From Thunnus maccoyii (taxonomy: Eukaryota > Chordata > Actinopteri > Scombriformes > Scombridae), in NCBI RefSeq assembly GCF_910596095.1, contig NC_056552.1:12319111-12383110 (forward strand): a stretch of DNA of 64,000 nucleotides, written 5' to 3'. Shown here piece after piece: positions 24,398-57,597 of this stretch; positions within the stretch are counted from its first letter, which is position 1, and every line of letters begins with the position of its first letter. A program made the translations under genes and the position numbers. The notes under the pieces were generated by a model that was given only the letters and a program-made list of their open reading frames with translations, made no database searches and was not told the origin of the DNA.

Positions 24398-25457
24398 ATG
24401 AGGCCAGAGGAGGAGCCAGACTATCAGACACCGCCCACCTGCGATCTGCTCAGCCTTCTGCTGAAGAACAGACGCCCCACTGGAGCTGTCAACGAGGTTT
24501 GGCCCAACCTCTACATTGGAGACGCGTAAGTGACATTCTCACTTCAGGGCTCAGCTGCAATATGGTGATTTGAATGTGAAACTGTTGCTGCAAAACAAGT
24601 CCTGTATTTGGCCAACTAGAGGGACAAATATGAAATCTGTACATTTGAGTCACCAGTGATGCACTGGCAAACATACAGTATGCTTACAGAGCTGGCCATA
24701 GGCGAAAAAAAAATCACTAATAATGACATTCCTTGTGTCATCCCTTGTGTTATTTACAGGGCTACAGCTCAGGATAAAACCCTGTTAGTGAATCTGGGAA
24801 TAACACACGTGGTGAATGCTGCAGATGGCCCTCAGCACATTGACACTGGGCCACAGTTCTACGAAGACACCAACATACTGTATCACGGAGTAGAAGCATC
24901 AGATTGTAAAGATTTTGACTTGAGCCCATTCTTCACCGAGACAGCTGATTTCATCCACGGTGCTCTGAATCAGAAAGGTAAAAGCCACAGATCCAAGCAA
25001 AAGAAAGACATTAATGTTGGGGTGTAACGTTATATCATGTCATGATATGTTGCAATACAAAAGTTGCTTGAATACAATGAAGCCATTCTCAATGTTATTA
25101 GAAAAAAACTGTCCCTTTTTGCCATTATAAGAAGTCTAAAACAGAAGAAAAACATAATTTGCCATTAATAAAATTCTGATGGCTATTTATCTTTATGACC
25201 TACAAGCCTTTCAGACATTTGAGGTGATTGTGTCTCTTGTCCGTGTAGGTAAGGTACTCGTCCACTGTGCACGAGGGATCAGCCGCTCAGCAGCTCTTGT
25301 GCTGGCCTTCCTCATGATCAAAGAAAGACGAACCCTCGTGGAGGCTCTTGAGGCTGTGTGTAAGCACAGAAACATTCTACCAAATATCGGATTTCTGAAC
25401 CAACTCTGTAACCTGGACTCATCCTTGGCCCTGCAGAGGAGGAATATCAGGAAGTGA
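24398..25457 (+). CDS. Dual-specificity phosphatase, DUSP13B-like paralogue, array gene 4
   Basis: Coding exons 24398-24525, 24760-24977, 25249-25457; 555 nt, 184 residues. Blocks: [47 protein letters not shown] with the general acid, the catalytic loop [10 protein letters not shown], and PNIGFLNQL. The VNAADG and TGPQFYEDT features group it with gene 3, while VNEVWP recalls dusp29. The loop has Arg where the other copies have Val or Met. The start is the first ATG in frame; nearby upstream ATGs run straight into stops. A short 3' UTR is suggested by AATAAA at 25489-25494, 32 bases after the stop. Exact orthology to a mammalian gene is uncertain. Confidence 0.88.
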
Positions 25458-25837
25458 AGATGAGAGCGATTGGATGGATGGATTCTTGAATAAAAACATT
25501 AAAGGAACATACCAATGATTTGGCATGTTTTAGTCTATTTAAGACAAATCACATAATCTTTACATCACAGCTTTTGTGTTTTAGGTTTTTGGATGTATTG
25601 TTCTACCTTCCAGGAAGCAACTGGTTTCCATTCATTTCTTTACAGTATGAACATCAGTTAGTAAACTCTGTGGTTGTGAAATCCATCCATGATAATGCAG
25701 TGCAAGAGCAGATTCATTTGAAATATCTGCACTGTATTCACATAACGATAACACAGGCGTGCAGACTTGATGTTCACTCTAATGGACTGCACTGCTCCAG
25801 CAAGTTTCAAGTGTCTGTTAAAGAAGTTGTTGATGAT

Positions 25838-26205
25838 GTTGAGACTTGGACTCAAGAGAATTGACTTCCTGAAGACTTGTCATTAGACTTGAAAGATCCT
25901 GCAACAATTGGACAGCATCAGACACACAGCTTTAATATTTATACATTTATATTTTAGATATTACTGCTTAACTGCTTTGAAAGGAAAATATTCAAATGCT
26001 GTGTCATGCTGTGTGTTTACTACTCAGCATTACAAGATTTGAAAGTCTTACATCTCGACTTGCAATTTGTTTCTGAAGTCTTAGGACTTGACTTTGACAC
26101 GTACTGAAAGACTTGACTTGAGACTTGCTCTAACAGACATGAGACTCGACTTGGACTGGTCTCAAATGACTTGTGACTTAATGAGGACTTATCTTGAATT
26201 ACTGA
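25838..26205 (-). repeat. Degenerate AAGTC-type array, copy 1
   Basis: Repeated gacttg/caagtc words at irregular spacing, readable on the minus strand as runs such as caagtctcaagtcaagtc. The same unit occurs on the opposite strand at 28958-29460, so the two arrays flank dusp29 in inverted orientation. The 88-codon frame at 26020-26286 arises from the repeat. Confidence 0.75.
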
Positions 26206-26787
26206 AGAGCTGACTTGTCTGACGTGTCTCCAGTGATGTGAGACAGGAAAAATGTAAAAACAGCTCTGCTGCAAACTGGTTTTCATATTGTACTGCTATT
26301 ATTTGACACAAATTGCTGTCAGTTATGTCTGAGGAAAACACATTTAAAAATCTAAACCACAACAGCACACGATACACAAACAGTCAGCAAAAATGTAAAG
26401 TAGTACATTTATGGAGCTAATATATACAAGAACACTGGTATAGCCCTTTAATTAACAGTACAATCGATATAACAGAGACCATTAAAAAAAATGCAGCACA
26501 ACTGCCAAAAACCCCTGCTGTACTTGAACAACACAAAGACAGTGTACGCCTATAAATAAACAATGCTTCATTTATTTATTCACATTTCTCAAAATACCGT
26601 CTTAACTGCTGCAGTCCAGCGTTGTACAGCTAAAAACTGTGATGTCTAAAGAGGCTTGATACAAGATGACAAAAATATGCCAGCATGGTTCTGAGCATGT
26701 ATACAGATTCAGGTCAGACTTTGAAAAGAGATGAAACGTTGAAGCCGTCTTAATAAGAGATGCTCTCCAGAGCACACTGGGAGACAG

Positions 26788-26803
26788 ATAGAGAGAGAGA
26801 GAC

Positions 26804-26834
<31 letters not shown>

Positions 26835-26835
26835 T
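26788..26835. repeat. (GA)n microsatellite
   Basis: Slightly interrupted gaga repeats. The Ser/Leu-rich frame on the other strand (26602-26865) is an artefact of it. Confidence 0.9.
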
Positions 26836-27599
26836 GCTGCCAAAATAAAAGGAATTGGATATCACAGGTTTAATGATTTCACTGTCAGAATGAATGATGG
26901 CAGAGTATGAAGATATGAGGGAAAAATAAAGGAGTCTGATGGTGTGAAAACTCTGTCTGACATGTTAGCAGCTTCATCCACCCATTCTGCAATACAGTCA
27001 TCATCACACTCTCACTTTGGGGGCTCACATTTAGATCACTGAATGGACCATGCATATCATATAACGTGGAATCAAAGACATGTGTCATCTTGTAAAAAAA
27101 AAACCTCATCTGTCTAACAATCTGACACATTTCAGTTCTCTTATGGCCCCCCGAGAAAGCTCCAGAAGATGCAGAACATCCTTAACGGGTGTTGCAAGGC
27201 AGCGCTTACACGGTTTCTCCCGGCATCTAAAGATATGCAGAAAGGCTAAGAGAGGCTGACACAATTTCAAGGAGTCGCTCATACAGCTGAGCAAAAAAAA
27301 AAAAAGCTCAGAGTGCCCTGTTCACTCCAGTGAATATGGGTATCCTTTGGCAAGTGCAAAGTTTGGATAAGCACGGCTTCCTGCCAGCAGCGGAGATTAA
27401 AGTTGTGTGTTTAGAAGTGGATGGCAGGGACTTGCTTGGTGGAAGTTTTTCCCCACAGGCAGGGAACGTGGCAGCTAAGGTCAGGGGGGCCGCCATATCA
27501 CAGCCCTAAAAATATCCTCTGCATTTGATGCCCGTCACAGAGCAGTTATACAATCTGTGCCCTGACTTGAGCCTGCCAGAATTAAACCTCACCATGTTC

Positions 27600-27863
27600 T
27601 GCCTTTAAGGACGGCTTCACAACAAGCTGGCTAGAATGATGAAAACAAAACTGTCGAGCAGGAAAATGAAGGACTTCAATCTCTCGGTGAGTTGTATTGG
27701 AGATGCATGCGGAAAACAAAAAAAAACCCAAAACAAAACAGAGCTTTTTCATGATTGTATAGCAGAGGAAAAATGGAAAGGAGGGGGGAAAAAAGCAACT
27801 GTGGTATTTCTTTTTCTCCCTTAAGCTAATAAATCATGTGTGAAAGGAAGCCACGGTGAGAAA
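27600..27863 (+). promoter_or_regulatory. dusp29: Candidate dusp29 5' UTR exon, intron and uORF
   Basis: A good donor (CTCG|gtgagt) at 27686/27687 and a strong pyrimidine tract with acceptor (ctcccttaag) ending at 27825 define a 139-bp intron. Joining them leaves a short upstream frame from the ATG near 27636 that ends before the main start. A second upstream ATG at 27836 opens a seven-codon frame. Both suggest translational dampening. The transcription start is not visible. Confidence 0.4.
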
Positions 27864-28943
27864 ATGGCTTCTCACAAGTCAAAGACTGGCACCAAGATAA
27901 ATGTTACAAAGGCAGCGGAGGAATCCAGTCCAGTGGATGAATATGTCACACCTGGGGGCTATGAGCTGGAGAAAATCCTCAACCGTGGGAGTGTGGCTTA
28001 CACTCATGTCAACGAGGTTTGGCCTAACACCTACATCGGGGACGAGTAAGTATAAAAAGCATTAAATTACTAAAATGAATAACTTAATAGAGGATTAAAA
28101 TAATATCCATACTGGCTTCTCGCAGGGAGACTGCAAAGGACAAATATAATCTGGAGAAGTTGGGGATTACGCACATCTTGAATGCGGCAGAGGGGACGTG
28201 GAACAACGTGGACACTGGAGCTGGTTACTACAGCGACATGGACATCGTCTATTACGGCGTGGTAGCAGAGGACATCCAAACCTTTGACCTCAGCCAGTAT
28301 TTTTTCTCTGCTGCCAAGTTTATTGAAGAAACACTAAGCAATCCTCAGAGTAAGATGACACAGATTTAAAGGGTCATTTCAGCCAAATTACAGACGTTTT
28401 TTTTTCACTTCTCTTTAATGGTATCCAGTCTTGATAGGTCTCTTCCACCTGAATATTTAAATTTTTAAATTTGTGCTCAAAAGTTTTGAAAAAATGAATG
28501 GTTTGAGCACCAGAAATGAAATCTGATTCGCCTTATTCATGTTGGTGTAGCAGCAGAAATAAAAAAATGTAGATATCTCAGTGATAGATACCACTAGTAA
28601 GAAAGTGAAAAAATATGTTTTTTGTAATTTGGATGAACTGACCCTTTAGATTGACAAAAGAACAAAATACAAGAAAAAAAAGTTGTAAATGTACCAAATC
28701 CCTGATTGTGTGATTTGCGCATCTCCAGATAAACTGCTGGTTCACTGCGTGATGGGAAGGAGTCGGTCTGCCACGCTCTTCCTTGCCTACCTCATGATCT
28801 GTGAGAACATGACGGTGGTTGACGCCATCGAGCACGTGAAAAAACGCAGGCGGATCATCCCCAACTGGGGCTTCCTGAAACAGCTGAGAGAATTGGACAT
28901 GCAGCTCCAGGAGAAAAAGAAAGACACTACAGAGCAGAGCTGA
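27864..28943 (+). CDS. dusp29: Dual-specificity phosphatase 29 (DUPD1), array gene 5
   Basis: Coding exons 27864-28045, 28126-28349, 28729-28943; 621 nt, 206 residues. The N-terminal segment has the DUSP29 signature [13 protein letters not shown], then [40 protein letters not shown] with the general acid, the catalytic loop [18 protein letters not shown], and [11 protein letters not shown]. Human DUSP29 has [18 protein letters not shown], so orthology is strong. A one-residue insertion (WNNVDTG for WNVDTG) lengthens exon 2. In mammals the enzyme acts mainly in skeletal muscle and has been linked to AMPK and MAP-kinase signalling. The C-terminal tail is short and charged ([10 protein letters not shown]). 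An upstream ATG at 27836 is out of frame, so 27864 is taken as the start. Confidence 0.95.
28367..28648. mobile_element. dusp29: MITE-like element in intron 2 of dusp29
   Basis: Ends TAAAGGGTCATTTCAGCCAA and its near-complement (ttggatgaactgacccttta) bound 282 bases. GATT, or AGATT if the terminal A is shared, repeats on both flanks as a likely target duplication. No coding capacity. It fills most of the 379-bp intron. Confidence 0.75.
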
Positions 28944-28957
28944 TTATAAAGACTTGT

Positions 28958-29460
28958 TGGGGCGAGTTGAGTCTCAGGTCAAGCTTCAAGTCATTTAAGA
29001 CTAAATTCAAGTCAGGTTATAAGTCATTAGTCCAAGTCTAGACCCAAATAAATCAAGAATCATTTGTCAAGGTTCAGGACTATCACAGCAAGTCTCAAGT
29101 CAAGTCTTTAGTTATTCAAGACAAGTCCAAGTCAAGTCACAAAGCATTTTAGAGTCACGTTAAAAGTAATTACAGATAGTCCAATTAGTTTGAGACAGGT
29201 TCAATTTAAATCTTAAGTCATTTGAGACGAGTCGAACTCAGCTCTCAAGTAATCCGATACAAGTCCAGGTCTCATGTCTATTACAGCAAGTCGCATGACA
29301 AGTCTGAAGTCAAGTCTCAGTTACTGAAGACAAGTCTGAGTCAAATCTCAAGCACATTATTGGAGACAAATCCAAGTTAAGTCTCAAGTCATTCTAGAGA
29401 CGTCCAAGTCTATCAGAGCGAATTTCATTAAGTCTCGAGCCTTTTAAGGGATTAAGCCAT
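28958..29460 (+). repeat. Degenerate AAGTC-type array, copy 2
   Basis: Dozens of caagtc/aagtct words with longer units such as caagtctcaagtcaagtc. It begins about 15 bases after the dusp29 stop codon and so is probably transcribed as 3' UTR. A small further patch lies at 29745-29785. It is inverted relative to the array at 25838-26205. Confidence 0.8.
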
Positions 29461-29963
29461 TTCACTGGTCTAAATAAACAAGCTGCAAGTCACAATGCAA
29501 GGTCTCCAAATGCTGACCATTAAAATGATACAGCGTTTCAACATTCACCCTTTAAAGTTGTGTTAATAATGCTTTTTTTTTTTTTGCATCATTTAGATCA
29601 AGTCATTTTTTTGTATTGTATTAAATATTCAAGGTGTGTAGCCATGAAAAACCTGCCTGTTGCTCTCTGTTGTGTATGGTTATTGATCTGGAATTTTACC
29701 ATCATCAAAACTGTAGGTAAGTCAAGCTTTTAGGGGGTGAAATCTCAATTAAATCAAGTCTCAGAGCAGCCAAGTCCAAGTCAAGTTTTCTTTTTCACTT
29801 CTTTTTTATTTTAAAATACTTTTCTGCAGAGAAAACGGACTCCTGGATTACCACCAATTTGAAATCTGTCGTTTCATCCTCGTTCTTATGATACGTTTCA
29901 GGCTAGTGGTTTTTTTTTTTTTTTTAATTAAAGGAGAACAAGCATGTACATGGTCAATCATAA

Positions 29964-29969
29964 TTTATT
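29964..29969 (-). terminator. kat6b: kat6b polyadenylation signal (candidate)
   Basis: Minus-strand AATAAA about 25 bases before an A-rich stretch, which would end a kat6b 3' UTR of about 1.3 kb. dusp29 transcription converges on this point from the other side; an ATTAAA for dusp29 lies near 29620. Confidence 0.45.
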
Positions 29970-31240
29970 CTTATGCTAAAATGTACAGCATTTTAAGTGA
30001 CTGACAAAAGGAGAAAAGTCATAAATACAAGAATGTCATTCTGTCCGATTTTTGTGCACATAGCCAGGTATTTCCCCCCTTTTCTAACCAGCAACTCTGT
30101 ACAGGTACAAAGGCTACAAAAGAGCAATATAAACAAAAACACAAGTACAAGTTGCGAATTACATGCAATTCATTAGCTTAGTTTGGTCTATTCACAGGCT
30201 CTATTCTTCTACACTTCGGTAAAATATAAATCCAACATTTTATAAAGATAGAAAACAAATCTACAGATGGAATGAAAACGTAGCTTTAAAGGCATTATGT
30301 AAAATATCAACTTTGGACTAAATTTATATTTTCTTTATTGTTATTCATTGTTATAATCATTTAGTTCTTTTAAATTCTGCCACACTTCTGGACATTTTGA
30401 AATGTTTTAGAATTTTCAGGGTACAAACACTGAGATATGCTTTGTTATTTTGACAGAAATCAGTCTGCTTTATTAAACAGAAAGCTGCCTCAAGGAGATC
30501 TGTTACAAAAAGACTTCAGAATTATACATACATAGCAATAAAACCTCTCAAACCGAACAGAAAACAGGACTAAGTTTACATTTTTTTACATTATTAGAAT
30601 TAACAAAATATAGTTTCATCTTTCTCCCTGTGGAGGGAAACCTAATAAAGGCCAGATATCTTTAAAATGGCTTGCTATTAAGCACAACACTTGTACAGTA
30701 CTACTCAATGCACTGTCACTAACAGAGACTGAAGCATGCTAGTTTTCACTTTACAAAATAAGTACAATAATTTAAATATACAAAGGCATGAGTATAGTAC
30801 AAACTAATTGTCAGCACTGTTAGACAGGTACACTGAACAGGTTCAAACAGCCACTAACTCCACTTGTAGCAGGCACATTAAATGGCTTCATTTGAGGCTG
30901 CTACACGACTGCAAGACCACTGATGAAATCTCTACCTCCGAGCTCTGAACCCGCCTGCTGCAAAGACACATCAGAGACACTAACACTAATTAAATAGATT
31001 TTCATCATAATGATGTAAGGCTTCCCATCTGGAGGAACAAAAATACTTTTTTTTTTTTTTAACATTAGCTTCAAAGTTTACTCATTGATGAAAATTTTTG
31101 CATTCTTTCCAAGTGCTGCTGCTGGTTTTTAAGTAATAAACAATAACAAAAAGACACCAAAAAAAGAAAACAAGGCCAGATCAGTGCATCTTTGAACAGC
31201 AAAATGCACGTGAGAAGAACCAGCTCAGTCCTGCGGAGAG
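29970..31240 (-). other. kat6b: Probable kat6b 3' UTR
   Basis: Follows the kat6b stop codon directly on the minus strand and has no coding frame or obvious repeat, apart from short A/T runs near 31050 and 29915. The extent is inferred from the candidate polyadenylation signal at 29964. Confidence 0.5.
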
Positions 31241-52297
<21,057 letters not shown>

Positions 52298-53079
52298 GGT
52301 TGAACAATTAGACTCACAAAAATGTGATCCATACAGATTCCTCCTTTCTGCTGCTGAACACTGGGTACATCCACATCCTTGATAAGGTCAAAAAGTTATG
52401 TTCCACTCCGCCATCCACATATTTTTCCTCAATCCTGGGTATCAGACATTGAACTTGAGGAAAAAGTTGGCACTAATAAATTCCACAATCGTAGTTACCA
52501 CCTGACCTGGAGCTGTGTTAATTGAAATCCCAGATCAAATCTAAAAGGGGAAAAAAAAGAGAAACAAACAAGTCAAATACATTTGTAATTCACAAACTCT
52601 CCTGTTAATTGCTGGTTATTTCCTCTAATATACATTCTACAAACTAGCTTACAGCATATTAGATATAAAGGCTAAGCCAGAGGCATGTAGCAAGAACTTT
52701 AAAGATGTGGTAAAACATGAGCTACAGATGAATTATAACAGATGCAGGAGCTGTCATGGCTGCTAAAGAAATTACAGTGACTTAATCCATAGTCTGACAC
52801 CATATTCCACACAGCAAACCAGATGTCCATTTCAAAAGAGACTATTTTGTCAAAGTAGCTAATAAGTTTCCACACTATGACAGTTTAGCTTAGCTAGAAA
52901 CTTCTACCGAGTTCTGGAAAAGTATGAACTCTCTCCTCGACACTTTTTTTTTTTTGGTTTCAGATTCATTTTCTACATTAAAGAAAAAACAAAACAACCT
53001 TACAAGTTAACATTACTTCTACAGCGTAATTTACAAAGTGTCAGTTTAACATTGCGTTTAAAAAGAAGCCGTTACTCAC

Positions 53080-53300
53080 AAAAAAGCACAAAAAGGAGGT
53101 TTAACTGTAACGTTTAACCGTTAGTCGCCCGCACGCGACTTTTGACAGCTCGACGTCCGCGACGACTAACTGATCAGCGCGAGCATTAATGACAGATGTA
53201 TATAATCAATGTTCACTTCCTGACAGCTGCCGTTAGACGTTTTAAAGGCCAGTCTGCAAATCATCACCGCGCCGTTTAGCGAAGGAAGAAACCGGTAATA
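53080..53300 (-). promoter_or_regulatory. kat6b: Candidate CpG-rich kat6b non-coding first exon, proximal
   Basis: CpGs are dense at about 53120-53290 in otherwise AT-rich DNA. A minus-strand donor, TTTTTTGTGAGTAAC, lies at 53080/53079. It would splice to an acceptor upstream of the ATG exon near 52.36 kb. No transcript evidence is available. Confidence 0.4.
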
Positions 53301-54721
53301 ACTACGTAACAAACCTAGAGTTGTGTTTCCGCTGAGTTGAGCAGATAAATGACAGTGTTGCCAGCATTACTGATGTCACCTAAACAGTCGCCATTTTGTT
53401 ACAATGTTGTAGTTTACATGAATCCGACATGACGCTGATTACAATCCAATGGAGTCTCATTAAACCTTACCTACACTAATGTGCCCTCCCTAGCAACTTC
53501 AATATTGGCTGTAAAGACAAGATCCGATTTCTGGTTTGATAAAGCACATGTCAATCTTTATGTATGAGCTCACTCCGAGAGGCACGGCACTGGCTGTATG
53601 ATCTGTCACTTCACTCAATTGACCCGCCTCTTAAGGTGCCTTCAGTGATGAATTGATATAATTTACCTCCAACAGTCATAATATCTTAACTTACAGCTCT
53701 ACCCGCAGCGACAGGATATTATTAAGTCACACGTACACTATAACAGACATAAACTGGCTGAGTTATGATTAAACGAGATAAATATTTAACCTCATTTGCA
53801 AAGCGTTTAACACCGGCCCACCTTAATTAGATTCCTCCTTGAAACAGTTGGTTACACTTGAAAGTGATTTGGATCATTTTAGACTTTAATTGGCTGTTTG
53901 TTAAATCTATCATTTGTTTGCATTATAACCAGCAAAGACTCAAGCGCTGATTTAAAGTGGAACACGTCTCATTAAAATAAAATAAATAAATAAATAAAAA
54001 ACCTTCCAGGTAGCATATTCAAGACTCCTGCAGGCTAAAATGTGTGAAAGCTATCGCCTTTCCCTCCTCTTTATCTTCCTCCCCTTTTCATTCTTTCCCC
54101 CCAGAGAGGAGCCGTAATTCTCCTGATATTTAACATTTAAACTATGTGACGTTAAATTGAGGGGCGATGAATAAACGTTCCGCTGAGCTAAAAAAAAAAA
54201 AAAAAAAAAGTAGGTTTTTCTGTACGCTTCACGTCTGCCAGGCGGAATTATTAACGTCCTGTGTTGCGCTGTGCAATGATGGCATGACCTCTTTATCACC
54301 ATTAACTATCAAATATCTCCGATGAGGGAAAAATAGTGAGCCCTGGAGGGGAAAAAAGATGTTCAGGGGGGAATACAAGTTAACACGACTGCTGGGAGAG
54401 TAGCTCCTTCGTCACTGCTTCTCAATTATGTATCGCTATAGTTTTTTCTCAGCTCCCATTTCTCAGCTCAGCGCCGCTCTCGTTTTCCATATTATATTAG
54501 GAAATGATACACAGCCTTCTTTGGATTTTTTTTTTAACACCGTTTTAGATGTTACACAAACCCGACCGACCTATCTAACGTAGCCGCCGTTAAAAAGCGA
54601 GAAGGCAACAACAACAAATTAACGCCAAGTTTCATGCAAGAATGAAGATATAACTAGAATGAAAGAGAAAGAGGAAAAAAAAGAGGGCACAGGCTACCGT
54701 AAATATTTGCTGGTAGTTTAC

Positions 54722-54990
54722 CTCTTCAAGTTTTTCCCCCCCTCGGATACTCCTCTTCATTATCGGGGAAACGTCGAAGGATAAAAATGTGCAGCGACAT
54801 ATCCGAGCGATTTCGTGGGATTTGATCTCTTAAAGCGAAGGCTGAAAAGCTTGCGCCGAGACATGGAGAGGACCTGATAACAACTAATTGAAAGGTTAAT
54901 CTACATAGCAGCCTGTGACAAAGTGGTACCCTCCCCCTTCTTCTTCTTCCACTGTAGACATCCCTACTTCAGTGTAGTGGAGCGGACCGT
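54722..54990 (-). promoter_or_regulatory. kat6b: Candidate kat6b non-coding first exon, distal
   Basis: A minus-strand donor, GAAGAGGTAAACT, lies at 54722/54721 and follows a CpG-containing 150-base stretch. Together with the proximal candidate it suggests alternative first exons, which are known for mammalian KAT6B. Confidence 0.35.
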
Positions 54991-54999
54991 CGCCCCTTT

Positions 55000-57597
55000 A
55001 GTGCGCTCCTACAATGATATTGTCAATTTCACTTTTTTCCCCCTCCATCAACGTGTCCAGTGATGAGCCAAGAGGAGCATTTTTTTTTAGACTTCATGTT
55101 TTTGGAGGTTTACTCTCGACAGGATGCAGAACATTTTTATGTCATAACAACCCTACTAACATCAATCCCCTATGGCCATTTTAAACTTCCATTGATGTGC
55201 AGAAGATATAAACCCAAATGTGATTGATTTTGACACAAACACATAAATCCAGAATTTTAGCCATTTCCACCACTGGCCAATATCACTCAGGGGCAGTACT
55301 GGATATTATACACTAACACCCTAATCTGCTAATTAACTTCACCATGCCCAAGGAAGAGCAATAGTTGTTAGCAATAATGTAGATCATTAAATCTTCAGTC
55401 TTTAGATTTGCGTTCCCCCTCGCTCATTCACCAACTCTTTAGCTGCATTAAAAATGCCAGAAAGCTCATTTTTCATGCAGTAATACAGATGTAATTAGAG
55501 AGATAATTGGTAACTTCCCATTAGATTATAGACACATCATGTACTGTGCAGTCAGATTTTTTAAAAAAAGACCTCAAATGAAAACATTTAACCCTTATAA
55601 AAAGACATATTTGATGTGTAATTTGATTTGCATTCATTTATTTCATGTGTTAATAGTCTTGTCATTTTTTTTCATTATGCCACATCTTCATCAGATGCTT
55701 CCCTTATTACCTTGATTACCTTGTTAATGTTTCTATTTACCTGTATGACCCATTTTCAGTGTTTATATCATTCACTGTCTTGTTGCCATTCAGTCCTCCA
55801 CATTTATTTAAATCTACTTACTGATAATTTGTGAAAAATAACGTGCAAATAAAATGTTATTTGATGTAGGTGATGTTGTAAAAGAGGGTTCAGATTTGAT
55901 GCGTTGGAGTGGACTAGTGTCATGATGGAGGCACTGACCAAACCTGCTTGTGTCTGGTTATAATGAATGCCACCCTGGGCCCCAGCAGGTCCTCCACTGC
56001 TGCATGGGTCCAGGGATAATTTGAATTGGAGCATGTGCCATTGCAATCTACCCATCCCCCTTCCTCAATCCCTGCCAACTGCCACACTGGTGTTCACAAA
56101 CACTGCTGCCCATCTGCGGGGCAAAACACTGGCCGGGGCCCCAGTTACTCCTTTGGCTGCGTTAAAAAAAAAAAAATTCTGGTCGTGAACCCACTTTTGT
56201 AGGCAAATATCACAAAGTCAAGCTTTTCCTCTCACAGCGTCAAAGTTGTTAACAGCGCATTTAACACAAAACAGTAAATAAGAGGAGTTGTTGTAGATGG
56301 GTGCTACAAATTAACATTGGCATTAAAATTTTTGAAACTGCCTGTGGCTCACTGGCTTAGAAAACAGAATAGTATTGTAAACTGTCAATTAAATGCACAG
56401 GTTTTATGTTTGTTTTTCCACCCCGCATTCATTGAGCAAAGCAAAAGTTTACCAGGAAAAGTGAGAAAAGTATGTTTAGTAGTTTCCTTATTGTGGCAGG
56501 CATTCTCATTACTTAATCATGGCTCCCTCTTTTTGTGTTTGTGTTTTGCCATCTGTCATCTTGAGAAGCAAATGAACCAGCTGCCATGGAGTGTGATCTT
56601 GCCCAATCAGAAATGTGGTCCTTTTCAAAGCGCATCTGTGTGAAACCTTAAAAAATGCTGATGAAAAAAAAAGTGTCTCAAAGTTGTTAATAACATTTTG
56701 GCTGGAGAATGTTTTCACCTAGATGCCCCTGATTAGCATAAATGCATAATCTATGCCTCATTAAAGGAAACAGAGCTCTCATGCAGGGAGTGTAAAAACC
56801 AGATTCCTGGTGACATTTTCAGAGAAAATAAAAGAAAATATGATGTAACAGGTTGTTCTAGGGGAACAAAAAATGTTATTCTCAATCACACTTCTTTGTA
56901 CAACAGATGAGTGTTGAATTGTTTTCCACAAAACACTTGAGACACTGCCCAACACTTCTGCTGGCCCACAGTCAGTGGGAGGCGGGTGGTCGGGGAGGGG
57001 CCTCCCTCTGATCCTCGTCTCCAACCCCCAGCGACAGCACAGCTGGGTACGAAGGATCAGCCTAATTTTCAGGTCCCTCTAATGATCGCCACGAAGAGCA
57101 GCCACTAATCCCTTAACTGAGAAAAATGATCTCCTGTAGCCCTGCAGTGCAGCTCCAGACCCCCGAGAGTCCAGTTAGGACCCAGCGAGCATGAGTCGGG
57201 GTGGCTGAGCGGAGCCAGGACACCAGGCTGGTCCTGCACCCCTCCTCCTCCTCCACTCTTCCCCATTAATGGAGGGTGCTGAGCTGTCCAAAAGTGATTA
57301 GCATGATGATGCCTCCGGCTGATTAAATAATAGGGTAAGATACAAACCCAGTGTGTTATAACATTGTTTTTGCATTTGGTTTTTGGGTATTTTAAAGAAA
57401 AACTTCATCTGCTGCTTTGTTTTGGTATATATCCTGGTAAGATGAACTTGATGATTTTTTTATTTGTATGATAACCAAAAAAAAAAAAAATTAAAACATT
57501 ATTTCCGGCTTTGTCCTGTTAATACTGTCACTTTTGGAAATAGAGAGCCTTCCATAATGGCGCCCCATCCATAAATCTACAGAACGACAGTTGAATA
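55000..57597. other. Intergenic region between kat6b and adk
   Basis: No exon recognised. The longest frame, 56317-56643 (+), has no domain. GC-richer DNA at 56950-57270 holds no recognisable gene. The end near adk is probably its 3' UTR on the minus strand. Confidence 0.4.

Noticed and set aside
26020-26286. Ser-rich 88-codon minus-strand frame
   Set aside because: Produced by the AAGTC-type array; the same words give frames in several phases.
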